From: Microglena sp. YARC
Lineage: Eukaryota; Chlorophyta; Chlorophyceae; Chlamydomonadales; Chlamydomonadaceae
NCBI GenBank assembly: GCA_022414725.1
Contig: CM039467.1
Span: 14,433,932 to 14,497,931 of the forward strand
Direction: 5' to 3'
DNA: 64,000 nt
The translations under genes and the position numbers were made by a program. The stretch's first letter is position 1; each line of letters begins with the position of its first letter. The notes beneath the pieces were generated by a model, which saw nothing but the letters and a program-made list of their open reading frames with translations, searched no databases and was not told the origin of the DNA. Below are positions 52,015 through 63,107 of the stretch, piece by piece.

Positions 52015-52610
52015 CTGTGGTCTGGGCGATTTTCACGCCCAGATCGGTCTAGGCGATTTTCACGCCCATACCCCCACAACACACCCCTCACCCCCATACC
52101 CACCACCATCCCACCACCACCCTAAACTAAACATAAAAAACAAAATGGGTGGGTGGTAAGTTGTAAGAATGTGTGGTGATAGGGGGGAGAGTGTGTGGTG
52201 ATGGGTGATGTGGTGGGGGAGTGAGTGTGGGTTTGGTGGTGAAGAGAGAAGGTGTGTGTTTGTGTGTGTGTTTTTGAGGGCGTGATTTACAGGCCCAGAC
52301 CGGTCTAGGCGATTTGCACGCCCAGACCAGGTTTGTGGTGATGTGGTGGGGGTGAGAGATGTGATGTGTAGGTTGGAGTGGTATGTAGTAAGGACATGTT
52401 GTGATAGGGGGGAGTGTGTGGTTATGGGCGGTGTGGTGGGGAGTGAGATTGTGGGTTTGGTGGTAAAGAGTGTGGGGGTTGGGGGGGGGGGAGGTGGATG
52501 GGGGGGAGTGTTTGGCAGTGTGAGGTTGAAGGGTGTGATAGAGGGGGGAAATGTGTGAGGGGGAGCGTTAGACTGTGGGCAAGGAATGAGGGTGGAGAAA
52601 AGAAGAAGTT
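52015..52610. repeat. GGCGATTTTCACGCCCAGA segments with GT-rich tandem repeats
   Basis: GTCTGGGCGATTTTCACGCC-CAGATCGGTCTAGG at 52020-52065 and a close relative at 52290-52330. Between and after them two related GTGGTGATAGGGGGGAGAG-type blocks (52140-52260, 52335-52560). Confidence 0.65.
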
Positions 52611-53390
52611 GAAAAGAAACTTCGACCACAGGAGGAAGCCTACCTAAGCCTACCTGAGAAGGTGTAAAGAGGGAGGTGTAGGGGAAAAGAGGGTGTAGGT
52701 GTAGAGCAGAGGAATCAATTAAACGGGAGCGAGGTACGAGGTCCACGACAATCACGTCTTTAGGCGTGATTGCCGAAATTTCGCAAATCCTGAGTAGGGT
52801 GTGGGGGGATTGATGTGGGAATAATTGTTTAGACTAACAGCGCCGCGGTACAGTGATGAGGGGTCCAGGCAAAGTCCACTGCGATCCAGCGTTCACTGCG
52901 AGGGGTGGGGAGTATGGAAATGCGAGAAATGAGAATTGTTGCCGGTTTATAGCCACAATAGCCATAGTAACAAGCCAGCACATATGGTTAGGACTGTTGA
53001 AAGTACGAGTTTGCAATTATGGTACAATATTGTCGTTTCATACATGTATGACTACACTTTTGTTTGGAAATCAATATGAAACCAAGTTGATATTGCAGGT
53101 AATATTGTGTTGTAGACCGGATTATATACCGGCTACGGAGTTGCTCAGAGAAGACAGTGTGTAGTCACTGACTGGCTCTGCACAGTGCACGTGTCCATAT
53201 GATCACGTGCACCGCCGTTCACGCAGTACTACTGTACTGCCACCGGCTAGTATATTATGCAAGCCCCTGGGGCATCTAGTAATCAATCAAACTGTAATCA
53301 ACATCAGGTCCAGAACAGAACAGAACAGAACAGAAGGTCCAGATCTGAGCTAAGATCCAGATCAAGATCTTGATACTGTCTCTGTCTTCA
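52610..53390. other. No gene recognised
   Basis: A short palindrome AATCACGTC-TTTA-GGCGTGATT lies near 52750-52770. A (CAGAA)n run lies at 53312-53335. Nothing else stands out. Confidence 0.4.
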
Positions 53391-54095
53391 TTCCTGTTGT
53401 TTACCGCCTAGACCAGTCTTTTAGGGTTTCGCTTTGCTTCCAGTTGTCTTTCTTCTTTTCTGGTTGCCTTGCTTTTGGCTTGTTTTCGCAGTTTCCCCCT
53501 TAGTTTGCTTCCCCTAGTTCAGTTTCCACCCTTAGTTGCCTCCTTAGTTTCCCCCTTAGTTGCCCCCTTAGTTTCCCCCTTAGTTGCCTCCTTAGTCCCC
53601 CCCCCCCCCCCCCCCCTCCCCCCCTTATTATCTTAGCTTCTCGCATAGTTTTCCTTTTAATCCTCCTTAGTTTGCATCTCCTCTTTTAGTCTTCTGATCC
53701 AGTGACTGTTAGAGGTTGCAATGTTTTGGCCCCCCCTTCATAGGTCTTTTTTCTTAGTAGTACTAGCCCCTTCTCTTGGGCTTACTCTTTTGGGCTTCTT
53801 CCTTGCCTCTCTGATTTGTTTGTCTTCTGTTCCTGTCCTCCTTTGTCCCTTTAGTCGCCTAGGTGGTGGCCGTCCCATTGCTGTCCCTTAACTGTTCTTG
53901 TCTATTTCTTTGGTCTTTTCTCCTTGGTCACAAAGGGCTAGGTTTTATCAGTTGCGCCTTTTCCTGGTTCCCCCCTTTGTAAAAAAAAAAAAAAAAAAAA
54001 AAAGGAGGACAGGAACAGAAAAAAAGGGCTATCCTTGGTCACAAAGGCTTTATCAGTTGCGCCTTTTCCTGGGTCCCCCCTTTGTAAAAAAAAAA
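53390..54095 (+). mobile_element. Poly(A) retroposon family F, longest copy plus nested second 3' end
   Basis: Pyrimidine-rich body with CTTAGTTTCCCCCTTAGTTG repeats, then TTGGTCACAAAGGGCTAGGTTTTATCAG ... TTTTCCTGGTTCCCCCCTTTGT and a poly-A tail (53981-54003). Hairpin arms ACAAAGGG (53930-53937) and CCCTTTGT (53973-53980). A second shorter 3' end with its own tail ends near 54090 and lacks GGGCTAGG. Confidence 0.8.
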
Positions 54096-54399
54096 AAGTT
54101 GCTCCTATTTCCTCGGTGTCTCGCAGTCTCACATTCTATCGAATACCAAAGGTTATGGTTAGCCCTATAGTCACGAACATTGATCTATCGTGCTAGTAAT
54201 CTCGATTTGAAGCAAGTCAGCTCGCCGAGACCCAGTTTCCATTTGCTGCTACTCATCAAAGCCCGCAGCTGCCATCTATCAGCTTAAACACTTCAGGAGT
54301 GAAGGGACGATTTGCAGTGGCAGCACTCAGATATCCATAGCATGATGAGATAGCTTACAGACGGTGAAATCACCTTAAGCCAGTGATTTTTCTAAGGAA

Positions 54400-54600
54400 T
54401 TGGGCTTAAACATTAAGTATATGGCTGCCATATACCCAGGTGTAGACTTAGGTAGGGCAGAAACATTAAGTATATGGCAGCCATATACCCAGGTGTAGAC
54501 TTTGGTTGGACGGAAACATTAAGTACATGGCAGCCATATACTCAGGTGTAGATTTTGAAAAGCACAAACGTTAAGTATCTGGCACGCCCGATACTGCTTA
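54400..54600 (+). repeat. 55-bp tandem repeat of a palindrome
   Basis: Four units contain GTATATGGC-N-GCCATATAC near 54417, 54470, 54526 and 54575. The last reads GTATCTGGC ... GCCCGATAC. Confidence 0.8.
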
Positions 54601-54769
54601 CAAGCGGTTCCATTGCAATCGGGCTGTCAAATTTGCTGTGTACCAATCTTGGTCGCAAATTCTGGTTACCTATGGGACATTAAAGGTCACAAATCCTAGA
54701 AACCCCTGTGGAAAATACAAGCAACTAGCTTTGCTTATTCTAGAATAATATATTATTATCGATAATGCA

Positions 54770-55145
54770 AGCAGCTCCAAGTGTCTCCAGGCAGCTTCAG
54801 GGAGGGGGGGAGCTCCAGGCAGCTCCAAGCAGCTCCAGGTAGGGGGGGTGCAGCTCCAGGAAGGGGCAGGGGGCGGGGGGCGGGGGGGGGGGGGGGGGGG
54901 ATAGCTCCAGGCAGGGGGGGGCAGCTCCAGGCAACTCTTGGAAGGGAGGGGGCAGCTGCTAGCAGGGGGGGGGGGCAGGGGGGGGGGGGGGGGTGGGGGG
55001 GGCTCCAGGTAGCTCCAGGCAAGGTGGGGTGAGCTCCAAGCAGGTAGGGGGGGGGGGGGGGGGGGGGGGGCAGCTCGAGCTCCATGCAGCTCCAGGGGCA
55101 GCCTAGGCAGTCCAGGTAGGGGAAGCTCCAACAAGCCGTAGTCAG
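54770..55145. repeat. G-rich GCAGCTCCAGG repeat
   Basis: About 14 GCAGCTCCAGG units separated by G runs up to 24 long (54882-54900, 54978-54992, 55047-55070). Confidence 0.85.
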
Positions 55146-55445
55146 GAAGGACGCAAGCAACGCAAGCACATTTTGTAGATCGAGAATCAATTATTAGGTG
55201 TTATTTGGTTTACTAGCAATGATAAGAATAGCGACGAACTACAGAAGCCAACAATCAGGATTCGATGCACACCAAGTCTAAGAATTAAGCAAGCAAGAAG
55301 CGCTGGCCGCAGGCAAAGATCAGCAGGGCATGCTGATCGCAGCCAGCCGGAAGAATCAGTGGGCGATGGTCAAATCTGGGGATGCCAAAGAGCTGGAGCA
55401 AGAGCAAGGGGCGTGGAATAGGCATCGCGAATTGTGATGGCTTAC

Positions 55446-55783
55446 CTGTGCACAGTGGAGAACCGCCGGCGACGACTAAATCAGCAGCTGTATCTGCGTC
55501 ACCTGGGAAGGAGAGATGGGGTTGGGGGTAGGGCTCAGTCGCAAAACAATAATAACTCGAAGCACGCAAGCGACCCAGGCAGAAGCGATGAGACAAAGAT
55601 GCAGCGAGAAACAGGCAGTTGCTTACCTGCGGTGGCCTCTTTCGACTTGCACGGCCGGCCTCGGACAGGCGCGACAACTGTCGTCGGAGCGCCGAAGATC
55701 ATCTTCCAGGTACCTGGGGGCAGTCCTAAGGACTGCGCCTTGGTCGGGCGACCAGTCATCTGCTTCTTATGCTTTCTGAGCAT
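55446..55783 (-). CDS. Possible AT-hook-like protein, two exons seen, C-terminus unclear
   Basis: Minus-strand exons 55627-55783 (ATG at 55783) and 55446-55502. Both introns start GTAAGC and are phase 1; the first (124 bp) ends in CTTCCCAG. The first exon encodes MLRKHKKQMTGRPTKAQ and PVRGRPCKSKEA, two basic GRP cores that resemble AT-hooks binding the minor groove of AT-rich DNA. The second encodes an Ala/Asp/Gly-rich segment. The next exon after the GTAAGCC donor at 55445 is not identified. No neighbour gene supports a function. It could be a transposon-derived gene or a chance frame; the clean splice signals argue for the former or for a host gene. Confidence 0.35.
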
Positions 55784-56084
55784 CTTGGATACTTGGATTT
55801 TAGAGGTCGGAGTGGGTTTGACTACTTATACGCATGGGCTGCTGTACCCCATTTTTGACAGCCCTAGGCAACTGGCCTCAGGCAGTTATTGTTTTCAAAC
55901 GTGGCAGGCTTTTTTGAATATCGACCGTCCATCGTCGAGCGTCCATCACTCGGGGAAGTCGACAGATCGCTAAATGCGTACGAGCGCAGCGGAATGCACG
56001 CGGAACGCACGCGGGGTCCGCGATTAGTCATAGTCCTTTAATGACCTGGCACTTCTGACTCTAGCGGTAAGCCCTATACCCGTG

Positions 56085-56340
56085 TCGCGTGTAGCTCAGA
56101 ATCCCGAGACATTTCGCCTACATTTCGCCAAGGCGACATTTCGGCCAGACTTCTGAGATATTTCGACGGCATCTCGCCACGCACGGCGGCTTGTGCACGG
56201 TAATGAGGCGAAATGTTCGGTCATCCCGAGACATTTCGCCTGTACTTCGCCTGCAGGGCCGTTTGGGCACGGTGGTCGGAGAGGTCTCATTTTCAGGAAT
56301 ATTTTCTAGGAGCATTTCTCAATTACATCAGGAGTCGAGA
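56085..56340. repeat. GAGACATTTCGCC repeated segment
   Basis: ATCCCGAGACATTTCGCCT occurs at 56101 and 56223, with GGCGAAATGTTCGG and CGGCATCTCGCCACGCACGGCG between. The CATTTCGCC and GGCGAAATG pieces form an inverted pair. Confidence 0.6.
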
Positions 56341-56469
56341 AGATAGATTACATACATAATAAACTATGCATCCATTAACCTATTGATCTACCTATATGTC
56401 TATGTAAGCATCCTTACACATGTACATCCACTACAGCCCATATATTTCCTCTATATCCATTAACCATAG

Positions 56470-56545
56470 ATAGACAGCGAGCAAAAACGAGCAGCCAAAT
56501 TGCTGGCTGGAGCCATGTAGCTAATTAAGTTCAAGTACAAGTATA
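56470..56545 (+). mobile_element. AGCAGCCAA family single copy
   Basis: GACAGCGAGCA, AACGAGCAGCCAAATTGCTGG-CTGGAGCCATGTAGC, AAGTTCAAGTACAAG. Confidence 0.65.
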
Positions 56546-56739
56546 TACGCAGCCTGCAGGCAGCTATCTATTTGTCTACTTATGAAAACATAGGCCTATA
56601 TATCCACCAAGAAGAAACGCCCAATCAAAGCTATACACCTATATATCTTCGCTAATTCTATTTTATATTTCCATCTTCAGCATGTGTAGTTCCTTCGTGG
56701 CAACAATCTTCATCGCAGCCGTAGCATTTCCATCCATCC

Positions 56740-58130
56740 TTTTGCCCTGCAAGACATGCAAAGCAGGGCATGCGTTAGAGAGCAACCAATGGCAGGGTTA
56801 ATGGCAAGGGGCAGGACGGTGCGGTGATGAGCAGAGCATGGCATGCGTTACATAGCAACCAATGGCAGGGAGCATGGCAAGGGGCAGGCATGTGCTAAGC
56901 AGAGCAGAGCAGGCATTATAGAGCAATGAATGGCAGGGAGCACGGTAAGGGGCATGGATACGATAAGCAGATCAGGGCATGTGTTAGATAGCAAAGCAAG
57001 GAAGGGAGCAAAGTACGCCTGGAAAGTGATGACCAGAGAAGGGCGTGCGTTCGAGGAGGAAGGAAGGGAAAGAAGCACGGCAAGGGGCAGGACCACAGTG
57101 ATGAGCATAGTAAGGCATGCGTTTGAGAACCAAGAGCATGGATAATGGCAATTGCCAGTATCCCTGCCCCTCTTTGATCTTTAACGCCTGCCCTGCTCTG
57201 CTCATCACTGTCACCTAGCCCCTCGCCATTATCCCTGCCCCTCTTTGCTCTCCAACGCCTGCTTTTCTCTGCTCATCACTGTCGTCTTGCCTCTTGCCAT
57301 TATCCCTGCCCCTCTTTGCTCTCTAACACCTGCCCTGCTCTGCTCATCAGTGTCGTCCTGCCCCTTGCCATTATCCCGGCCCCTCTTAACTCTCTAACAC
57401 CTGCCCAGCTCTGCTCATCACTATCGTCCTGTCCTTTGCAATTATCCCTGCCCCTCTTTGCTCTCTATTGCCTGCTCTACACTGCTCATCACTGTGTCAT
57501 GCCCCTTGCCATTATCCCTGCCCCTCTTTGCTCTCTAAACCTGCTCTGCTCTGCTCATCACTGTCGTCTTGCCCCTCGCCATTGTCCCTGCCCCTCTTTG
57601 CTCTCTAACGCCTGCCCTGCTCTGCTCATCACTGTCGTCTTACCCCATTATCCCTGTCTGCTGGTTTGTACCCACGAGAGTAAAAGCAGGGATAATGGCA
57701 AGGGGCAGGACGACAGTGATGATGAACAAGGCAGGGCAGGCGTTAGAGAGCAAAGAGGGGCAGGGATAATGGCGAGGGGCTAGGTGACAGTGATGAGCAG
57801 AGCAGGGCAGGCGTTAGAGAGCAAAGAGGGGCAGGGATAATGGCAAGGGGCAGGACGGCAGTGATGAACAAGGCAGGGCAGGCGTTAGAGAGCAAAGAGG
57901 GGCAGGGATAATGGCAAGGGGCAAGACGACAGTGATGAGCAGAGCAAGCCAGGCGTTAGAGAGCAAGGAGGGGCAGGGAGCACAGATAGGGGCAGGATGG
58001 TGATAAGCAGAGCATGGCCTGCGTTACAGAGCAATGAAGGGCAGGGAGGATGGCAAGGGGCAGGACAGTGACGTACATAGCAGGGTATGCGTTAGAGATC
58101 AATGAAGGGCAGTACAAAGACGGAGGCATA
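56740..58130. repeat. 75-bp minisatellite that switches orientation twice
   Basis: Unit GCAGGGCAGGCGTTAGAGAG-CAAAGAGGGGCAGGGATAAT-GGCAAGGGGCAGGACGACAG-TGATGAGCAGA. It is forward in 56740-57130, reversed in 57140-57655, forward again in 57680-58130. The centre near 57665 makes a roughly 450-bp imperfect inverted repeat. Confidence 0.88.
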
Positions 58131-58710
58131 GTACAGATGCAGTTACAGAGATGATGGCAGAGATAGTGACACAAACATAGACAGATGCACGTGGGCACCA
58201 CCTAGGCATGAATCAAGACATAATTCCCTATGCCACACAACTGTTGCGAAACCGCACCCACAAGCAAGCTTCACTTATCACTTACGTTGTTGTCCAAAAG
58301 CCTCATGTGACAGTGGAACATCAGAACTGGGAGGGAAGACAGAGCAATGGTCCCTGCAAATACAGAATGCAGGCATAGTTAAATTAAGTAGCACCTTTAC
58401 TTCTTATTTGATGATAGTTTAAAGCCCCCTTCTCTTGTGTCAACAATTGCCAAGCGCTCAAGCAGACTGACAAGCAAGTATTCATGTGTGCAACAGATAG
58501 GCATGCAGGCAACCAGGCCACTTTTCCATGGGCTGAACACTCTATGCCTAGCACCTCCAAGCTGCAGTCACCATCCAGATAGTCAGCCAATCAGTCACCA
58601 AGGAGTAAGACAGAAAGGCAGGCATACAGACATGAATGCACAAAAGGAGGCATGCAAGCAGGTGGACACTATTTAGGCATGTGATCAAGTCAGAATTCCC
58701 TAGGCCACAT

Positions 58711-59060
58711 TGATTTTTTTTTTTTTTTTTTTTACATAGGGAGGAACCAGGAAAAGGGAACATCTGATAAAACCTAGCCCTATGTGACCAAGGAAGAAAA
58801 ACCAAAGAAGAAGACTAGAGGACATGGACCAAAAGTCCGCTAAGACAAATGATCCAAGACAAAAGACGAAAAGACTAGGGACGAAGAACGAGGGACACAA
58901 ACTAATTACTAGGAGGACAAAGGACAAAGGGCCTTCCGAGCACCACCCCCACCTCCAAGCAACACTGTTCCTCCCCAACCAACAAAACACCACTGTAACC
59001 TCCAAGAGCAACACAGAAAAAGAAGGAAAGGCATGCAAGCAAAGAGCATTGGTCAAATTT
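58711..59060 (-). mobile_element. Poly(A) retroposon family B, reverse, about 340 bp
   Basis: T run 58713-58733, hairpin arms ACATAGGG (58734-58741) and CCCTATGT (58778-58785), then GGACATGGACCAAAAGTCCG, GGACAAAGGGCCTTCCGAGC, AACACCACTGTAACCTCCAA and AAAGGCATGCAAGCAAAG. Confidence 0.85.
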
Positions 59061-59786
59061 CAATAAACAATCCAACGCACTACTCGCACGCCGGAAGGCG
59101 GAGAGGCGTGGCGCATTAATCCTGAGAAGAAATCTGGAAATAATGGAGGAAACAAAGCAGGACGCCAAAAATATCAAGTAGCAACAAACACGTGCGTTGG
59201 GCGAGGGAGGGAAGAATTTGTGGTAGGAGATCGAGAGACAGAATGAAGGTTGGCGTGGCTTGCGACGGCTTGCCCCTGCTTGCCCTGGCCATATTGCCAT
59301 GGCTGTAATCGTACAGACATTTCGCCATGCCGCGTCCAATCCGCCTTGGCTAAATGTACGTGAAAGGGCACCCTGCGAAAACATCTATCAAAATTACTAC
59401 GAGGCCTGCCAGGTCATCGCAAGTCACACTAATATTTCAGTGTGACTTAGGCTTTCATCACAGTGATTAAAATCGTCCTGGTTTCGCCCTACAACAGTGC
59501 CATTTTCGACGTATGCAGCGGAAGCACATCGGTGACTTCGGGTGTCCATTTTCCCGAATGAAAGCTATTCGCCAACAAGTAGTTTGCGCTAGTACTTTGT
59601 TGCCTAATTGTTCATCCTATCTCGGAATCGCTGGCAGGTTCGCAAGAATGACCCCTCGAATAGGTTGCTAACAGACCCTCGAGCGACAGAAAGCTGCATA
59701 CCCCTTCGCGTATTACAACTCAGTAGTTAACGTGCGATCGAGGAGTTATTGGTCACGCTTCAGTCTACGAAAAGTTCTGGGTGTCT
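59060..59786. other. No gene recognised; short hairpin at 59421-59448
   Basis: AAGTCACACT (59421-59430) pairs with AGTGTGACTT (59439-59448). No coding frame is recognised. The stretch could hold remnants of the Ty3/gypsy element that follows, but I see no motif. Confidence 0.4.
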
Positions 59787-59948
59787 GTCTTTTTTTTTTT
59801 TTTTTTTTTTTTTTACAAAGAGGGGAACCAGGAAAAGGCGCAACTGATAAAACCTAGCCCTTTGTGACCAAGGAGAAAAGACCAAAGAAAAAGACAAGAA
59901 CGGCTAAGGGACAGCTAAGGGACGGACACCACCTGGGCGACGAAAAAA
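59787..59948 (-). mobile_element. Poly(A) retroposon family F, reverse, 5'-truncated
   Basis: T run 59790-59814, ACAAAG-A-GGGG and CCCTTTGT arms, TCTCCTTGGTC complement, truncated after CACCACCTGGGCGAC. Confidence 0.8.
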
Positions 59949-59951
59949 AAA

Positions 59952-61431
59952 CAATTTGTCTATGATGCCATCGCTGTTTTCGTAGACAAATTGTCTAAAA
60001 AGGTTCATGTCGAACCTTGTCATACTACGATTAACGCGGAGGAATTCACTTCCCTGTACCTCAATCGTGTTATCCGATATCATGGTATCCCAAAGAAACT
60101 CCTAAGTGATCGCGACGCGCGATTCATTTTTTTTTTTTTACAAAGGGGGGAACCAGGAAAAGGGCGCTGATAAAACCTAGCCCTTTGTAACCAAGGAGAA
60201 AAGACCAAAGAAAAAGACATGAACGGCTAAGGGACAGCTAAGGGACAGACACCACCTGGGCGACTTAAGGGACAAAGGAGGACAGGAACAGAAGACAAAC
60301 AAACCAGAGAGGCAAGGAAGAAGCCCAAAACAGGAAGGCCATTTCGGCGTGGCTCTCCATCGTTTAATGGGCACGCGACAGGCATTTTCGACAGCATTCC
60401 ATCTGCAGACTGACGGTCAGACGGAACGCATGAACCGGGTTATCGAGGACATGATTCGCCACTACGTGGGGCCATACCATGACGATTGGGATAAATCCCT
60501 AGCATTGGTGGAATTTGCGATCAACAATTCCTACCATGAGTCCATTCAGAACACCCCCTTTCGGGCGTATCCTGGCTACGACCCTATGACGCCCCTCAAG
60601 GCGGAAGTCGAATCGAAATGTCCGGCTGCCAACAATTGGTGGGCCGATCACATTGAACGACAAGATCAATGCAAGGCATGCATGCAATCCGCTCAAGATC
60701 GGTAGAAAGCCCATTACGATAAACGCCGAACTGAGATTTTCTTCAAGCTTGGTGATAAGGTTCTCCTGTCCACCCGCAATATGAAGTTCAAAGCAACGGG
60801 TAAACCAAAATGTACACCTCGTTTTGTTGGCCCTTATACGATCACAGAATGCATTGGTCCACGCGACGTGCAAACAGGAGTCGTCCGCCAAGTCACGGCG
60901 TGCCGATTAGCCTTGCCTAAAATGATGCGCATCCATCCCGTGTTTCACGTGGGATTGATAAAGCACTGGCGCTCTGATGGCGTTGTCCATGTTGGACAAC
61001 CGCTAGAGTACGACTCCGACGGGGCTCCGGTTTGGAATATCCAATGCATCATGCACGAGAAATCGCGTGTCATCGGCACATCCATCAAAAGACGTCTCGA
61101 ATACTTGGTCCGTTTGCAAGACTTCGGTATTGAGCAAGACACTTGGGAACTCGCCAAGGCGGTCAAGAAAAGTGCTCCTCACGCCGTCGATGCATGGAAA
61201 TCCCGTGTTACGCCCGTTATGTCCCGACGTACGTCAAAAAAAAACGGCCCATCACCCACCCATCGCACTCGATGCATACGACACGGCGGTAAGATTGCTT
61301 TATCTGTAAAGCTATCTTACTCGGAGTACTCAAAAGGGATGTTAAATGGTCCGAAACCAACTTGTTTCAGCAAGTATATTTTGAGCACGACAAATACGAC
61401 GACAACTGGTATTCTCATCCTACCTTTATAA
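59952..61431 (+). pseudogene. Ty3/gypsy (chromovirus-type) integrase and chromodomain remnant
   Basis: Frame 59952-60126 shows an integrase catalytic core start (YDAIAVFVDKLSKK and LLSDRDARF, with the first two acidic residues of the DDE triad). A family F retroposon splits it at 60127-60338. The frame resumes at about 60339 with LQTDGQTERMNRVIEDMIRH and WDKSLALVEFAINNSYHES, is closed by one TAG at 60703-60705, and continues through RNMKFKATG and HPVFHVGLIKHW to a chromodomain-like end with EYLVRLQDFG. Protease, reverse transcriptase and RNase H are not seen. The insertion and the stop mean it cannot be active. Confidence 0.88.
60127..60338 (-). mobile_element. Family F retroposon inserted into the integrase
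   Basis: T run 60127-60139, hairpin arms ACAAAGGG (60140-60147) and CCCTTTGT (60181-60188), ends after GGAAGAAGCCCAAAAC. It is longer at its 5' end than the copy at 59787. Confidence 0.85.
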
Positions 61432-61473
61432 CGATCAGATGCGGGGTCCGCATCTCTTCATGAGGGGGGGGGG

Positions 61474-61821
61474 TGTAACGGTACAGAACCCTTCACGGGT
61501 ACTCTGGCCGTCCAGCAAGGCATACGGGTACACCGTACCCGTAAGCCACGTGACGAACGCACATGATACAGTACCATACCCATGTACTGCCACATCGCTC
61601 TCAACGCACACGTTGCGCACATAGACACGAGCTACTCGGAACGAACCCTTCTACTCCTCCCACGAAGACGTTCTTTCCAAGCTACTCGACATCCCCACCT
61701 AGGTAACGCATCAACCTGTTCTGCTAGCTTACCCATATCGACATACACGTAAACACACATCACGTAGCCTGTTACCCTAGACTAACCCCCCAAGCTTCTG
61801 TATGCATCCTGAGCTGTTACA
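61474..61821 (+). mobile_element. 3' LTR of the Ty3/gypsy element
   Basis: A polypurine tract (GAGGGGGGGGGG, 61462-61473) lies 30 bp after the chromodomain stop. The LTR starts TGTAACGG and ends CTGTTACA, 348 bp, with 6-bp TGTAAC/GTTACA inverted ends. No matching 5' LTR is in the window. Confidence 0.72.
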
Positions 61822-62080
61822 GAGGCTGAAGCTGAGGCTGAGGCTGAGGCTGCTGATGTTGGTACTGCTGAAGCCACAACAGATATTGGAGTGTAAGGTG
61901 CAACTGATGTTAGTAGTGAAGCTAATGGTGGTTGTTGAACTTGAGGGGTAGATGCTGGTACTGAAGCGTGAGAAGGAGCTGATGCTAAAGAAGTCGCTTG
62001 AGAGTGTGCTGCTTCTGGTGCTGTAGCTGCGGCTAGATCTGATTCTGCACCTGGTTTATGTGGATGAGCTGTCTGTGCAT
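61822..62080 (-). CDS. Open Ala/Ser/Pro/Gln-rich fragment bounded by two mobile elements
   Basis: On the minus strand about 86 codons are open without a stop, rich in Ala, Ser, Thr, Pro and Gln (pieces such as SVPASTPQVQQPPLAS). A family B retroposon abuts one side and the LTR the other. It may be part of a larger gene broken by both insertions, or a simple-sequence frame (the LTR side has a GAGGCT repeat). No start codon or domain. Confidence 0.3.
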
Positions 62081-62440
62081 CTTTTTTTTTTTTTTTTTTT
62101 TTTTACATAGGGAGGAACCAGGAAGGGAACATCTGATAAACCTAGCCCTATGTGACGAGGAAGAAAAAACAAAGAAGAAGACTAGAGGACATGGACCAAA
62201 AGTCCGCTAAGACAAAAGATCCTAAGACAAAAGACGAAAAGACTAGGGGACAAAAGACCGAGGGACACAAACTAATTACTAGGAGGACAAAGGACTAAGG
62301 GCCTTCCGAGCACCACCCCCCACCTCCAAGCAAACACTGTTCCTCCCCAACCAACAAAACACCACTGTAACCTCCAAGAGCAACACAGAAAAAGAAGGAA
62401 AGGCATGCAAGCAAAGTCTTGCTGATCTAAGATTAAAACA
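62081..62440 (-). mobile_element. Poly(A) retroposon family B, reverse
   Basis: T run 62082-62104, arms ACATAGGG (62105-62112) and CCCTATGT (62146-62153), body as at 58711, then CTTGCTGATCTAAGATTAAA shared with the copy at 63108. Confidence 0.87.
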
Positions 62441-62830
62441 CTGCAGGGCATCACTCCTGTAACAGGCTAGTGCATCAGGGCATCACTCCTTTAGCAAACC
62501 AGCACAGACTCTTAGTAACATGTCGCTAGGTCACCCATGCAGATCAGCAAGCTCTGCAAAGACGACCAGAACGCGGCATGCCTACGGTTCAAAGGTAGCA
62601 GAAACAAGGTAACAAAAACTATGTAGCTTCTAAGTAAGCCTCCTAAACCTGCAGACGCAAGATACAACACGGTACAGGGCATCACTCCTATAACAGTCCA
62701 GCGCATCAGGGCATCACTCCATCAGCAGACCGGCGAGCCAACTCAGCTGTCAAGTAGCATGCCACTTCTTCTCCAATGCAGGCCAGCAAGCTCTGTAAGG
62801 AAGAAGACCAAAGCAGGGCATGCTACTGAT
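62440..62830. repeat. Two-unit tandem repeat GGGCATCACTCC
   Basis: CAGGGCATCACTCCTGTAAC, CATCAGGGCATCACTCC, and GCAGATCAGCAAGCTCTGCA occur at about 62450-62560 and again near 62675-62810. No gene. Confidence 0.65.
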
Positions 62831-63107
62831 AAACAGGTCCAAGAAAAAGCAAACAAAAAACAGTCTTCAGGGCAGGAGCAGCAGATCCACCCCCAAAAAC
62901 TACTATCCAGCCCTTAGGGCAGCAAAAAGCTAAGACAAACTGTATCGCTATGGTTTCCAACCAATGTCACACTCAAGGATCGACAAGTCTCGAATTAGAG
63001 AACAAGAAGATGCTGACCAATGCAGACCTTCAAATGGAGACCTGCTGACTGAGAATCCAAGAAAGAGGGAAGTGGAGTATGAAACTTGTGCTCCATCTGA
63101 AGAAGGG
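62830..63107. other. No feature recognised
   Basis: Nothing stands out before the next retroposon. Confidence 0.4.

Noticed and set aside
56848..57783. Frames up to 155 residues in the 75-bp minisatellite
   Set aside because: Unit is free of stops in several phases; orientation switch changes them arbitrarily.
58700..59066. Protein-coding frames of 80-160 residues in the family B retroposon
   Set aside because: The same frames recur in each copy only as part of the repeat and carry no recognised domain.
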